This document shows, piece by piece, positions 22,150-33,387 of a DNA stretch of 64,000 nt. Each line of letters opens with the position of its first letter. Position 1 is the stretch's first letter. The translations under genes were made by a program, and so were the position numbers. Under the pieces are notes generated by a model that ran no database searches, was not told where the DNA came from, and saw nothing but the letters and a program-made list of their open reading frames with translations. This stretch comes from Myxocyprinus asiaticus (Eukaryota > Chordata > Actinopteri > Cypriniformes > Catostomidae), in NCBI RefSeq assembly GCF_019703515.2, contig NC_059348.1, positions 23,732,156 to 23,796,155 of the forward strand, in the 5' to 3' direction.

Positions 22150-22214
22150 GGCATTCCCCACCGAAGAAAGCACTGAAAATTAAGACATATACATCCAGTT
22201 GGCGATCTCATTGA
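22150..22214 (+). pseudogene. vav3: vav3 exon 4 (acidic region) with nonsense codon and frame change
   Basis: After the acceptor acctcacag it reads RAFPTEESTEN, then TAA at 22181-22183 where family members have Glu or Asp, then DIYIQLA. A base is missing after gcg (gcgatctcat rather than gcg-gatctcat), so DLIDEEL is out of frame. This exon normally carries the first regulatory Tyr (EDIY). The donor ttga/gtaagt is good. Confidence 0.75.
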
Positions 22215-22549
22215 GTAAGTATGAAGCTCAATTAAACTAAATTGGCTCTTGTTATGGCTGGAAGGAATGAGATGTTAGTTTTCGACTGAAACTCTTGTGG
22301 TTTTAGTCACCCACATATGCCTGTACATGCTTAGTTTCTGATAAACTCTAGAAATGAACAATACATATTTTAGTATTATATGAGATCCATAACCTACACA
22401 AGCAGTGTGTGGGAAAAATGTGAATGACTGATTAATAATGATGGTTGTGAAAATAGGAAGTTACGGAGGGCTCTTCTGTAGAAATAGAGCCCTACATACC
22501 CCTGTGTGCTGATCCACTCTGTTTAAAAACCAGTAGTCACAAAATATGT

Positions 22550-25500
22550 AGTTAATTAACAGAGGTTCGGGAGGAGCATGTTAATTTTAATCTGACAAAT
22601 CACAGCACGCAAGTAGGAGTATATAAGCCGCTGCTTACCTGTGACAACTCTCCTGACATGACAGTCTTTCTGGTATTCGGCCCCGCCAATTGTCCACGAA
22701 CAGACACAGCCAGTTGGATCATCGGATGCAACTTCGCTGCAAAGCATTCACCTTCATCAGAACAGCTCTTCCATCCAAACAATCTTGTTATTCAACAAAA
22801 GTTGCCACAGCAGCTCATTTGTTTTTTGCAGTATTGACAACTACCATGTTAAGTGTTATATTTTTCACTCTTTCTTTCTATGCTCCATTCGCAGAAGCAG
22901 TTTATAGCGTGAAGTTGCTTCTGCAAACTGGCTGCTCTGTATAAATGTGAAACAGCTATCGTGTTCTCTTATCTAAACTTTCCACCCGGAACGGTTTATC
23001 ATGCGAGCTGCCTCCACGAACGGGTGCCGTTCCGGCTTCATGCCATTCGAGTCCATTACAATGCCTTTTTTATTAAAAAGCGAGAGAAACAAAGATGAAC
23101 TCTTCAATCCAACCACCATTTCAACCCCCCCAGCTTTTTTAATTTGGTTCTTCCCCACAGGTGATACCTGTCAGCCTCATTACCTTGTCGCACAGCTCGT
23201 TTAGGGTGTGCTCTATCCAGCGATTGTTCGTCATTTTCTAACATGAATATCACGACTGTTTCTCCCTCCAAAGTGCCCTTCGGAGCGTGATTTATTCCAT
23301 TCTGAATACAGGTGCAATCATGCAACAGCAAACTCCTTCCAGTCGACTGATACTCTAATTACAACTTCTTTCCAAACCAACACAGATATTTTATCATGAG
23401 CTTGCTGCCACGCAGCACTCACTCTGACCACTCCACAGCACACTGCAGTTATACTCAGCTTCTGTCCGAACAGACACGAGCCGAATTCGGCTCCACAAGA
23501 GGCGGATCATGCACCATGTCCCAACTCCTTCATAATCATCCTGAAACGTGTCTCGCCTCCTCTCAGCATTCAGGCTCGCCCTGCCGCGCAGCCCCGATAA
23601 CACGAAGCAAGCGCTGCTACAAACTTCCACTCATCTCTACCCTATAACATGACTTTCCCTCCTCCCGTCTGGACAAGTAAAATCTTCACACAAGTAAAAT
23701 CAATAAATTTCTCCTGCATTTCTGTTTGCATTGCAGAGCTGGAACTCTCTTTATTCCTAGATCATTTCATGCTGTTCACACTTATTGCTATGCGATGCAT
23801 TTCCTATGCAAGACGTATATTGTACAGCAGGTGGCAGTCATACTCCTAAGGAGCAAATGACCATAAGTGAACCTTCTATAATGATTGCAAGTCCATTTTT
23901 CAGAGCCAAAGCTCTTTTATTTCTCAGATCATTTTATGCCTTTTTTTTTTACATCATTTATTGAGATGCATTTCCGTATGCATTGCAGAGCCGCAACTCT
24001 CTTTATTCCTAGATAATTTATGCTGCTGGTCACATTGTTTCTAAATGTTACTAATATTTATTTTATCTTCTCTCTAGACTCATGTCCCCGAAATGTCGAC
24101 TGCATGCTTTCCCCTCTAATAAGCATTAGCAGTCCGCATGTTTTCCCCTCAAATAAGCATTAGCAGCCTGAGATTACCCCTCTACCATTGCAAATGCAGC
24201 CCACACTCCAGTGGCCATGGATCTAACTTTTCACAGATTTCTTAGGGCTGTGAAATGTGTATATGTTTCAGGTAAATATGAATATTTCATCGTTTCTACA
24301 GAAACGCCTGAAATTGCACCATCCGCAAGGGTTTCAACAATATTACTTCCAGCAGGTCTCTACGAGAGCCCATCTAAAATCCCTTCCACAGGATTGTTCA
24401 CAGGTTTTCCTCTTGCTTTCGCTATCTAGGTATCACTCCAAGACTTCACTGTTACCTTCCAAGGAGCCAAAGATGGCAAACATTTAAGTTTCTAGAAAGC
24501 ACAACTGTGGTGCTCCTACCATTGGCTCTAAACAACCCTAAGCAGCGCAAAAGGGCTGTCATATGACAAACTCCCCCGACACCGCAAAGTAGCGCAAACG
24601 TGCCATACAGGTGCCATAATTGCAGCATCATTCCTGCAAATGGCGCAAATGCACTGTCCAAGCACTGCATTCATGGGCCTGTTTTCCTCTTATTAAAAGT
24701 CTAGGGGTGTAGCACATAAATATATATACACATCGCAAACCACAATTCGGCAAGGTTCTATACTCGGCGGCACCTAGCATTCGAATGCAGTGTGGGCTCG
24801 TCCGTTCGGACACAGTGTGAACCTATGCAATGTGGGCCACAGGTTTTCCCGTTCAAATGCAGTATGAGCTCTCCCATTTGAGCACAGTGGTGGTGCAGTA
24901 ATCTTAAGAGCCTTTTAACATTTCCCGTTAACCTTCAAATTGTTTCCTTACAGCCTCAGTGCCCCACCAGACAATGTGCAGCAGCGCCCGCCCAAGCTTG
25001 ATACTGCTGAAGCATCACCCACATACTCTCGATAATGCCACAGCAGCACCCCTTTCACATTTTGATACTGCCGCAGTAGTACCCCGCCATGACAAACGTA
25101 ATAAAGTTGTATTCTTAACTAAACTTTTGCTTTCCTCAAAGCTGCATATAAACGTAATTGACATGTTTTCTATTCGCTATTCGCCGATGATAATAACCAC
25201 GCAGCTTCAAGATTCTGGTTCCAAAAGCACCTCAAATCAGTCCTCCTCCAATCTGGCATCCCGGCCAAACAACAAATTCAATCTCTCAGTTGCTGGTCTT
25301 CAGATGCATATCACAGCTACACCTGATCCAATCGTTTCCACATCAGGAAAGCTCATCAATCACTAATCAGCTAATCCCCCTATTAGTATCACCTGTTTCT
25401 ATCATTCATGTCACCACCTGCTGTTGTCTTGATACATCCTACATGCACGCACGTGTATATGTACACGTACGTACGTATATGTGTGTTTGTGCGCAGGTGT

Positions 25501-25718
25501 GCGTACGTATATGTACATGTGTGCATATGTGTGAAAATATATATATATATATTTAAACCAGAGTCCTCCCATTCGAATCGCAGTAAGAGCCCTCCCGTTC
25601 GAATGCTTCCGTTTGAGACTTTACTCGAGTCTCGAGCTCCGATCCCTCCAGTATACGGACAGCAAGCCAAAGATGTTTACCACTTCAACACAAGATTACA
25701 TTAACATACGAACTACTG
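22550..25718 (+). mobile_element. Unnamed ~3.2-kb non-coding repeat, copy A
   Basis: Flanked on both sides by the 8-bp direct repeat aaatatgt (22542-22549 and 25719-25726), which looks like a target-site duplication. It starts agttaattaacagaggttc and ends catacgaactactg. An inverted relative lies at 58746-61753. The left part has tatataag at 22620 and a ~1.2-kb segment (about 22604-23820) missing from copy B. The centre repeats a ~275-bp unit (23720-24060), and the right part is rich in short motifs such as gttcgaatgcag. No long conserved frame. The 8-bp duplication suggests a hAT-type transposon, but this is inference. Confidence 0.65.
25445..25555. repeat. Alternating purine-pyrimidine (TG/AC/AT) simple repeat inside copy A
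   Basis: A run of cgtgtatatgtacacgtacg type sequence ending in (AT)n near 25540-25553. The three overlapping open frames here are artefacts of it. Confidence 0.7.
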
Positions 25719-25827
25719 AAATATGTGTTTTGGTATATGTGAAATTACACAGAAAATTAAATCATATTTACAGTTTGTCCCCATTTACTGTAGATAGCTA
25801 AGTAAACGTGTGCATGTATGTGGACAG

Positions 25828-25928
25828 TGAGGAGCTGGGGGAGGATATTTATGACCCTGTGTATGGAGACAGAGGGAGTTGAGGTCTATGAGGATCTAAT
25901 GAGGACAGATGCTGCTGCATCTCAGAAG
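25828..25928 (+). pseudogene. vav3: vav3 exon 5 (acidic region) with a frame change
   Basis: After acceptor gtggacag, the frame that continues an intact exon 4 reads DEELGEDIYDPVYGD, then hits TGA at about 25878. The following codons in the next frame read TEGVEVYEDLMRTDAAASQK, which is the conserved region around the third regulatory Tyr. Because exon 4 has lost a base, the two shifts cancel and frame is restored from here on, at the cost of the DIYD motif. Confidence 0.75.
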
Positions 25929-26238
25929 GTACTTGAATGTCTCATACATACACAATGCATGAACTCTCCCAATGCATATCAGTGTTAGTTTCCTTTGCAA
26001 AACACTCCCACTCCTACCAGAAATATGACCTCATTTTATTTTTAAATGTTACCTTAAGTATCTTTTTGAATAAATGAACTGCACTGTACATACCTGTACC
26101 AAAAGCACCAGAAAAAGCATAACTTGAGTGAGTTGCAATGCGACCCATTGAAACTTTAATAGGTTCTGTTTTGGAAATCATACTCAACTACTAGCTGTAG
26201 TCTTCTCTCAGTTATGTGAGTTGTGTTGACAGAAATAG

Positions 26239-26325
26239 GCCGAGGTGGACATCAGAAGCTGCTGCCTCTCAGAGATCAAACAGACAGAAGCCAAATACAC
26301 AGAGACCCTGGAGACCATAGAGAAG
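26239..26325 (+). CDS. vav3: vav3 exon 6 (start of DH domain)
   Basis: Acceptor gacagaaatag, donor gtgaga. It encodes AEVDIRSCCLSEIKQTEAKY and TETLETIEK, 29 intact codons. It matches the first conserved helix of the Dbl-homology GEF domain. Confidence 0.88.
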
Positions 26326-26448
26326 GTGAGATTCACATCCTCAGCATGCAGAATTTCACAATATTGCACTTCACAAGTGATAGTACAGCTACTCTGCTGT
26401 TGAATGCAATGTAGGTTATAACTTTCTTACATTTTTCTGTCTTAACAG

Positions 26449-26517
26449 TACTTTATGATTCCACTGATGAAATTCATCCCAGCAACAGATATTGACAAAG
26501 TTTTTATCAATATACCA
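26449..26517 (+). CDS. vav3: vav3 exon 7 (DH domain)
   Basis: Acceptor ctgtcttaacag, donor gtgagt. It encodes YFMIPLMKFIPATDIDKVFI and NIP, as in VAV3. Confidence 0.88.
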
Positions 26518-26631
26518 GTGAGTAGAGCTGGATCCTACATGATGCATTAATCACTATCTTATTCTGTGGTTATTAATTATTACCGCCATTTCTACTTAAA
26601 TACTATTTAATTTATACTCTGTGCTTCGCAG

Positions 26632-26735
26632 GACCTGGTTAAAGTTCACAAAAGCCTGATGGTCGAGATTCAAGACTCTGTTCAAAATAAAAATGCAGAA
26701 AACCTCCACCAGATCTTCATTGTTTACAAAGACAG
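26632..26735 (+). CDS. vav3: vav3 exon 8 (DH domain)
   Basis: Acceptor gcttcgcag, donor gtattc. It encodes DLVKVHKSLMVEIQDSVQNK and NAENLHQIFIVYKD plus two bases. A SINE begins about a dozen bases after the donor. Confidence 0.88.
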
Positions 26736-26745
26736 GTATTCCTGA

Positions 26746-26893
26746 AGCTCAACTGGTAAAGCATGGCACTAGCAATGCCAAAATCATAGGTTTGACTTCC
26801 AGGGAATACACAAACTGTTAAACTGTATACCCTGACTGCACTGTAAGTCGCTTTGGATAAAATCATCTGCCAAATGCATAAATTAAATGTAAT
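26746..26893 (+). mobile_element. tRNA-derived SINE with an L2-type 3' tail
   Basis: The head has a box-A-like aagctcaactggtaaagc and a degenerate box B (ggtttgacttcc) followed by cagggaatac. The tail, cactgtaagtcgctttggat, is the 3' end shared with fish L2 LINEs. It starts about 10 bp inside intron 8 of vav3. Confidence 0.7.
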
Positions 26894-27545
26894 TGAATTC
26901 AGATTTAATTTGTTCATCAGATATGCTTTATCTGCAGAATCCTGTAGAATGTATTTGTGTTAAATGGAGCAAATAGTACTACACTTTGTGCTACATTAGT
27001 AGCTGCAGGCATTATCAAATTAGCAATTTTTTTATTTTACTTTTTATTTAATGGACATTTATTGAAATTTCTTTCAAAATTCAGTTATATTGTGTGTAAT
27101 CAAGCACACTTGTGAATAAAAAAAATAATAAATGGAGACCATTTGACACGTGAAAAGAACTTTTCTTGATTTTTATTGTAGCACACGTTTCAACCCAGAC
27201 TACACACTTTTTCAGTGCACCAGGAGCGCATGAACAGACCACCCACCTACAGCAAGCCCTGAGGGAAAAATATACCACATGCACCTATACACTGTGCACA
27301 GTCTTAAAGCATTACAACAGTAAAATCTATCAAAATTAAGTCTTTTACATTGTGAATAAAAATCTAATAAATATGCAAAAGATGAAGAATGTGTAGAATG
27401 TCTGTGGAATCAAATTCTGTGGAAATCTACAGAGCTCGATGTGCAGGCCTAGTTATTAAGTACTATTTCTAGAATGCTGTTACTTCTGAACTTTAAGCAC
27501 TGCAGAGATGTATTTTTGTGCTGACATTTCTCCTGTCTGCTCTAG
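26894..27545 (+). other. Intron 8 of vav3
   Basis: No exon or recognised repeat after the SINE; AT-rich. Confidence 0.4.
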
Positions 27546-27645
27546 GCTTCTTCTGTATGGAAAATACTGCAGTCATGTTGAAACAGCCATTTCACAGTTA
27601 GATTTCATCTGTAAGGAGAAAGAGGGTGTTCGACTGAAATTGGAG
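27546..27645 (+). CDS. vav3: vav3 exon 9 (DH domain)
   Basis: Acceptor gtctgctctag, donor gtgcag. It encodes LLLYGKYCSHVETAISQLDF and ICKEKEGVRLKLE, matching the Y-x-x-Y-C-S region of VAV DH domains. Confidence 0.88.
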
Positions 27646-27809
27646 GTGCAGAACTCTGCTTAATTATCTGTCATTTTTCAAATATTAAATTCTCATTATG
27701 TTTTTTTTTATCATGTCCCAGAAATAAAATGTATTTGGTTCTGAAGTTTTACAGCTATCTGCAGATCTTGCAGTGTTTTTAGAATGATCCAAAGTACTTT
27801 GTTTTACAG

Positions 27810-27905
27810 GAATGTTTAAAGAGAGCCAACAATGGGAAATTCACTTTGAGAGACTTGTTAGTGGTTCCTATGCAGCGAGTGCTGAAATACCCGCTACTGT
27901 TACAG
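27810..27905 (+). CDS. vav3: vav3 exon 10 (DH catalytic helix)
   Basis: Acceptor tttgttttacag, donor gtacag. It encodes [20 protein letters not shown] and [12 protein letters not shown]. This is the most conserved GEF segment, contacting Rho GTPase switch regions. The residue after KY is Pro where human VAV3 has His; many other DH proteins have Pro. Confidence 0.92.
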
Positions 27906-28492
27906 GTACAGTAACACACACACATTATTATTATACCCTTAGTCCAGCCCTTTGAATTAACAACAGAGCAAAGCATATCTCCTTTTTGATAAACTCAGCC
28001 ATTCCTACTGGAATGGGTCTCTCTCTTTGTCCTAATAGAATGCACCACATGGGGGAGACATATGCTTAATTTTCTCTCAATCTCTGACCAAGACAGAAGC
28101 AAGTTAGTGTAGAATGTAAAGAATATGATATAACTGCTTTAGAAAATATTTTACTCTTTTGTTATGTGCAGAGAAGAAATTTCAGCTCAAGTACAGCTTC
28201 AAATCAACACATGATATCATTGTATTAAAAAGATATTTATAGTGCATTCATATTATCATGATAGGTGACCAGTTGCACATAGCAATATTTTGAATCATAG
28301 GGATATTTATGATATTAATTGGTATATTTGCTTTATAGTCTAAGTCTGCCATGGATTTACTATGATTTTACTACTTAAAACGATATACTGTACTTCTAAG
28401 GTTTTATTAAAGAACACAAATAGCATTTTTCTTATCTTTTACATTTCACACCTGGCCAGGAACACACACACAATTATTATTATTATTAATGG
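27906..28492 (+). other. Intron 10 of vav3, left part
   Basis: No gene and no named repeat; AT-rich with a short (ATT)n run near 28474. Confidence 0.4.
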
Positions 28493-28687
28493 AAATTCTG
28501 TCATCATTCACCATCATGTTGTTTTTTTCTCCATATTTTGAAAGTGAATTGTGACCGAGACTGTCAGTCCCTAACATCCTGTCACACATATTTTGTGTTC
28601 CACATAATACAAAGGGTCACACGTGTTTGGAACAACATGAGGGTAGGGAAATGATGACAGAATATTAAATTATGGCTGAGCTATCAC
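28493..28687. mobile_element. Short hairpin MITE related to the 6662 family
   Basis: The arms (attctgtcatcattcaccat ... atgatgacagaatattaaat) are inverted copies around a short centre. It abuts a second, longer element at 28688. Confidence 0.55.
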
Positions 28688-29297
28688 TTAGGATAGTTCA
28701 CCCAAAAATGAAAATTCTCTCATCAATTACTCACCCTCATGTCATCGCAGATATGTATGACTTCCTTTCTTACGCAGAACACAAATTAAGATTTTTAGAA
28801 GAATATTTTAGCTCTGTAGGCCATAATTTTGATGCTCCAAAAAGCACATAAAGGCAGCATAAAAGTAATCCATAAGACTCCAGTAGTTAAATCCATATCT
28901 TCAGAAGTGATTTGATAGGTGTGGGTGAGAAACAGTTCAATATTTGTCATTTTTTGCTAGACATTCTTCTCCCTGCCCAACAGGGGGCGATATGCAGAGA
29001 AGAATGTAAAGGTGATCTGATTCTCTGTTTTTCATCCACACCTATCACATTGCTTCTGAAGATACTGATTTAACCACTGGAGTCTTATGGATTACTTTTA
29101 TGCTGACTTATGCGATTTTGTTAGCTTTAAAATGTTGCCACCCATTCACTTGCATTGTATGGGCCTACAGAGCTGAGAAATTCTTCTAAAAATATTCATT
29201 TGAGTTCAGCAGAAGAAAGAAGGTCATACACATCTGGGGTGGCGTGAGGGTGAGTAAATAATGAGAATTTAAATTTTTGGGTGAACTATCCCTTTAA
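28688..29297. mobile_element. Hairpin MITE, second full copy
   Basis: Opens ttaggatagttcacccaaaa and closes tgggtgaactatccctttaa; the arms share tactcaccctcatgtcatc and its complement. Same family as 6662-7359. Confidence 0.75.
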
Positions 29298-29623
29298 GGG
29301 CTCTTGTCTCTGGATGAATTTGTCAATAAAAAGAGAGGTTTGGAAACACTTCTAGTAATTATTATGGTGAAAATGTGAAAATGTCCCACATGAACATTAC
29401 ATATAATGCTGAAATATAAACCAAAGCAAGATCATGCTTTATTAATGCATAATTTCGCTATTTCATAGCTTTTTATGTCCTGGGTGGATTCTTATTTTAG
29501 TGTAGTTACAGTTTTCAGTGTCGAAAGAATTTAGATCATTAGTTCTGTACAGCAGTACCACCGCTCTTTAAATGCAGAGTGCACAGCCTAGTGTGTAGGG
29601 CACCAATCCCGGTCGTGGAACAC

Positions 29624-30241
29624 TAGCTGTGTCTGAAACCACCCCCTATCCACTATATAGTGCACTATTTCGAGTGTCCTCCATTTTGTAGGAGTGTCTG
29701 AATTCTGAGTGAGCCATTCGTTCCCTACTTTTGTTCACTCTTACTTACCCACAATACACTCTAATACCAGCTGGGAGTTTACTTCCTTCACTTCTGCAAT
29801 GTTTTATTTCATGCTGAATGTATTAAATTACTTTTTGACAAATCATTTCTTGATTAAAATAACATAACATTTAGAGAGGCAAAACATACAGAATTGAATA
29901 CATTACATTACATTAATGTAATTAATGTTACATTACAATACATTTTAAAATGTACTCTTTATTTGATAAAATATATTACATATATATTAAAAATGACAAA
30001 CAGAATGAAGATTTATTGTATTCATATATTATTTAATAAGAATAACAAGTAAGGCCCAAGTATTTTAAAAGTTCATATGAGACATTGTTTCTGCGGCAGC
30101 CCCAGAGCTCCAAAACTCGTGTATATCTCAGCATCCGAATTCACTCACTCATTTCGTTCACTCACTGCTGAGATATAGTGCACTCACTTCCATTCACTAT
30201 ATAGGAAATAGTGAACGAGTGAACGATTTCGGACACAGACA
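29624..30241. mobile_element. hAT-type MITE with inverted ends
   Basis: The left end, agctgtgtctgaaaccac...actatatagtgcactat, is the inverted counterpart of the right end ...actatataggaaatagtg...atttcggacacagac. Non-coding. The ends resemble common fish hAT MITEs; the family name is not certain. Confidence 0.6.
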
Positions 30242-30863
30242 CTCTCTTCGCTATCCGATTGCCTCGTGCCCACACATCTCTCATGTGCGTGCCTCACGCC
30301 CCTCGCTCTGCACGTGCAGAAATGCTGTAAATCACGCGAATGGCAGAGCAAAAGGCATTTACACTTAAATTGGATGTTTACAGTCTGTGTCAGCGTGTGC
30401 AGCTGTGTGTATTTCCACTCTCGTAAAAGTCTCATTCAATAATCTCTCAATAAATTACACATTAACTAAAATTAAGCCCAGTAATGTAACGACAGGAATA
30501 CCGCCCATTGTAAAGAAGTAGAAGTAAAAAAAATGTCATTAGAAATTTACTTGAGTGAGAGTAAAAAGTACCCACTTTTAAACCTACTCTAAAAGTAATA
30601 TTCAAAAAGTTACTCAAGTAAATGTATCTGAGTAAATGTAGCGTGTTACTACCCACCTCTGGAAGCAGGCCTTATGGGAAGAATTGCAAAGAAAAAGCCA
30701 CTTTTGAAACAGAGAAAACAAAAAGAGTGGGCAAAGAAACACAGACACTGGACAACAGATTATTAGAAACATTGTGATCAGTTGAATGCTACTTTGGTGA
30801 ATAAAAGTACCAATTTCTTTCCATAAGAGCAAAATCTATACATTACAACCAAACTTTTGGCTG

Positions 30864-30933
<70 letters not shown>

Positions 30934-32179
30934 ATTGTCCCTAATACAGATCACCACTAGAAGTGAGGCTTGATAGAGAAATACAGATGTGAATGTGCAA
31001 AAGTAGCAGGATTTACCGGTGTGTCTACTGGGACAAACACAGAAGTGGTCATAAGATCTTGCTCTGCATTATACTTCCAATACATCAGATACAGGCACAC
31101 ATTTAGAAATATCCACATATGTGAGCCTAAGCAAAGTCTTTCTTGCAAGTCAGTCCACTGTCGGCCATCTTTGGAATGCTCTCAGGAGGCTATTTCGAGT
31201 GCAGCTCTTATCTACTTGAATTGGGGAACAGCGAAATCTCAAAAACGGTTGGTTAAGATTACGATCAAAGAAAATATTTCAAATCAGCAAATAAATTTGA
31301 TAATATTGGAATCTTAACACGCAATTTTCCCAGCTTGTATATCTAATGCGCATGCGCCTTAGCGAGTAATTGACAGGCAATGTCTGTATCTAAAAGGTGA
31401 TTGGCTCTTTTACCTGTAAGGCGGGATTTCCTTTCTACATCTGTTGACCATTGGGTGCTTAGAGCTCCTTGGTTGGCTCCTTGGTCTAATTTCTCCCATT
31501 AATTTAAATAGAAGTGGCCCGTCTCTGCTAAATAGTCTCTCGCCTAAGTGCACATCCACACAAACACACATCCACAAACACACATGCTTAAGCTTCCATC
31601 AATGTCACAGCAATGGCCTGGGTCGGAATGTAAATGTGGAAAGAGTGCTGAACATTATAATCACCTTGTTTACTCTCTATGACTGGGCTGTTTGTTTCTC
31701 TTCAGCAGTATTCGATAGAAGTCGGAAAACAAATGCTTGCTTCTGATGAGCTGCGCAGATTTCATACTTGGAACAACACCATTTCTCTCCCGGTGTGTTT
31801 GTTTGCACTCAAATCCAAAGACCAGATTTGTTTATCATGTTAATTAGTTATTTTTGGGCTTGGATTCCAAAAGGTTCAGTTCTTATTCAGACCAAGGAAC
31901 AAATCTGCTTCTAATAAAACCTTCCAGCATTTCCCCAAACTTGACTGTTCCCTGAACCTGGCTCACTCATTGGAAACTTGGCACTCCGGTTTCAGTGTTC
32001 TATCACTGGGTCTATCAGAAAAAGTTCAATTTTCCTAAGCCCTTAATGACGTGTTCTACTCAAAACTCTGGAGGGTTTTGGTGATGATGTTGTGTCCACA
32101 TTTCATGACATAGAACATGACATTTCAAGTCTGAACACAATTCTGGCTCACATACTTTCTTCTTATAAATTTCATATAG
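30242..32179 (+). other. Intron 10 of vav3, right part
   Basis: No gene. It holds an (AT)n microsatellite (30867-30927) and a stretch at 30520-30660 (agtaaaaagtacccac, tactcaagtaaatgta) that is a widespread fish repeat. Confidence 0.4.
30867..30927. repeat. (AT)n microsatellite
   Basis: About 30 uninterrupted AT units. Confidence 0.95.
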
Positions 32180-32248
32180 GAATTGATCAAATATACAAGC
32201 GACACCACAGAAAAAAGCAACCTACGAGTAGCCCTTGATGCCATGAGG
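32180..32248 (+). CDS. vav3: vav3 exon 11 (DH domain)
   Basis: Acceptor tttcatatag, donor gtaagt. It encodes ELIKYTSDTTEKSNLRVALD and AMR; 23 intact codons. Confidence 0.88.
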
Positions 32249-33387
32249 GTAAGTATAGATATCTTATATCCTGCAAAAGCTTAAAGAAAGCTTTTTCGAT
32301 GTTAAAATAACTTCTCATTTCCCAGCTTAATGTGCATAGACAACTGTAAGTAATTCATTAGTAGTTTGATTTCCCTGAAAAGTGTAAGCAATGTGGCTCT
32401 GTGGCACTTTCAAAGCATTGCTCTGTTTGTTTGAGCATCCCAACCAGCCTGACAGAGCAACATTGGTTCAGCCACTGGCATGAGTTTGAGGCGGGTCTCT
32501 GTTTGTCTGGAAAATGAAAACAGAGGACTGGTGCTGGTTGAGGAGAGTCCCCTGTTCAATGTGTAAAGTGCTTTGAGTGTAGTGTCAGAAAAGCGCTATA
32601 TAAATGTAATGTTCATTCATTCAGGACTTGTTCAGGAAACCTGTTGTAAAACAGTTATAATTGTTTGCCTTATAAAGGCGCATAAATTACTGTATCTTCA
32701 CCTTTAACCATATTTTGACATTAAGAAATGCTTCAGAGGCTATACTCAGTATCAACATTGATTTCTCTTTACCATGTTACAACTTTCATTATAAGACACT
32801 TCCAGCATATACAGTACTTACTAAAGTTTTCTTTAATATTGATGAGGTCATAGAGTTCTAGGACAAGAATTGATGTCAAAGGCTCATTTCAGTCTCACTG
32901 GCAGAGTAGTTAGAAAGCAGATTAATGGCAATGTGAGAAGCGGTAATGGAACAGAAGCCTGCAATGATTGAATTTGTTGGAATTATCATCTCACTGTTGA
33001 TTGGTTTAGCTGGATGGGATCTGTGAGAGTTGCTTAGAATGGGACTGGAACTCGTCTACCTGGCTGTCTGTAAAATGGTGTGTTTAATTTAGAGTCATGA
33101 GTGAGTGTATTCAGCTGAGGCTACCTTTTAAAATGGAAATCAGCTGAGATTCACCTCATTCTCTTAAAGGGCTCTTAAAAGTTTCTTAAAGGGCTCTTGC
33201 GGTATTTGGAGATGTTTGTACTGAATGATGAAATAATTTTCTGTATAGTGATAAATAGTGGATATGTTTTTATTTCAAAACATGATGATCATTCATTAGA
33301 TAATGTAATTTGCAAGAGGTAGAGTATGTTATACAGTATATATGTAAATGTCATAGGGAAGAACATCTCGTTATGTATGCAACCTTG
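32249..33387 (+). other. Intron 11 of vav3, left part
   Basis: No gene. At 32556-32625 the motif aaagcgctatataaatgtaa type ends a LINE/SINE-like 3' tail. Confidence 0.4.

Noticed and set aside
26232..26240. Stop codon (TAG) at the start of vav3 exon 6
   Set aside because: The TAG belongs to the acceptor (aaatag); starting at 26239 gives a clean, phase-matched exon, so it is not a lesion.
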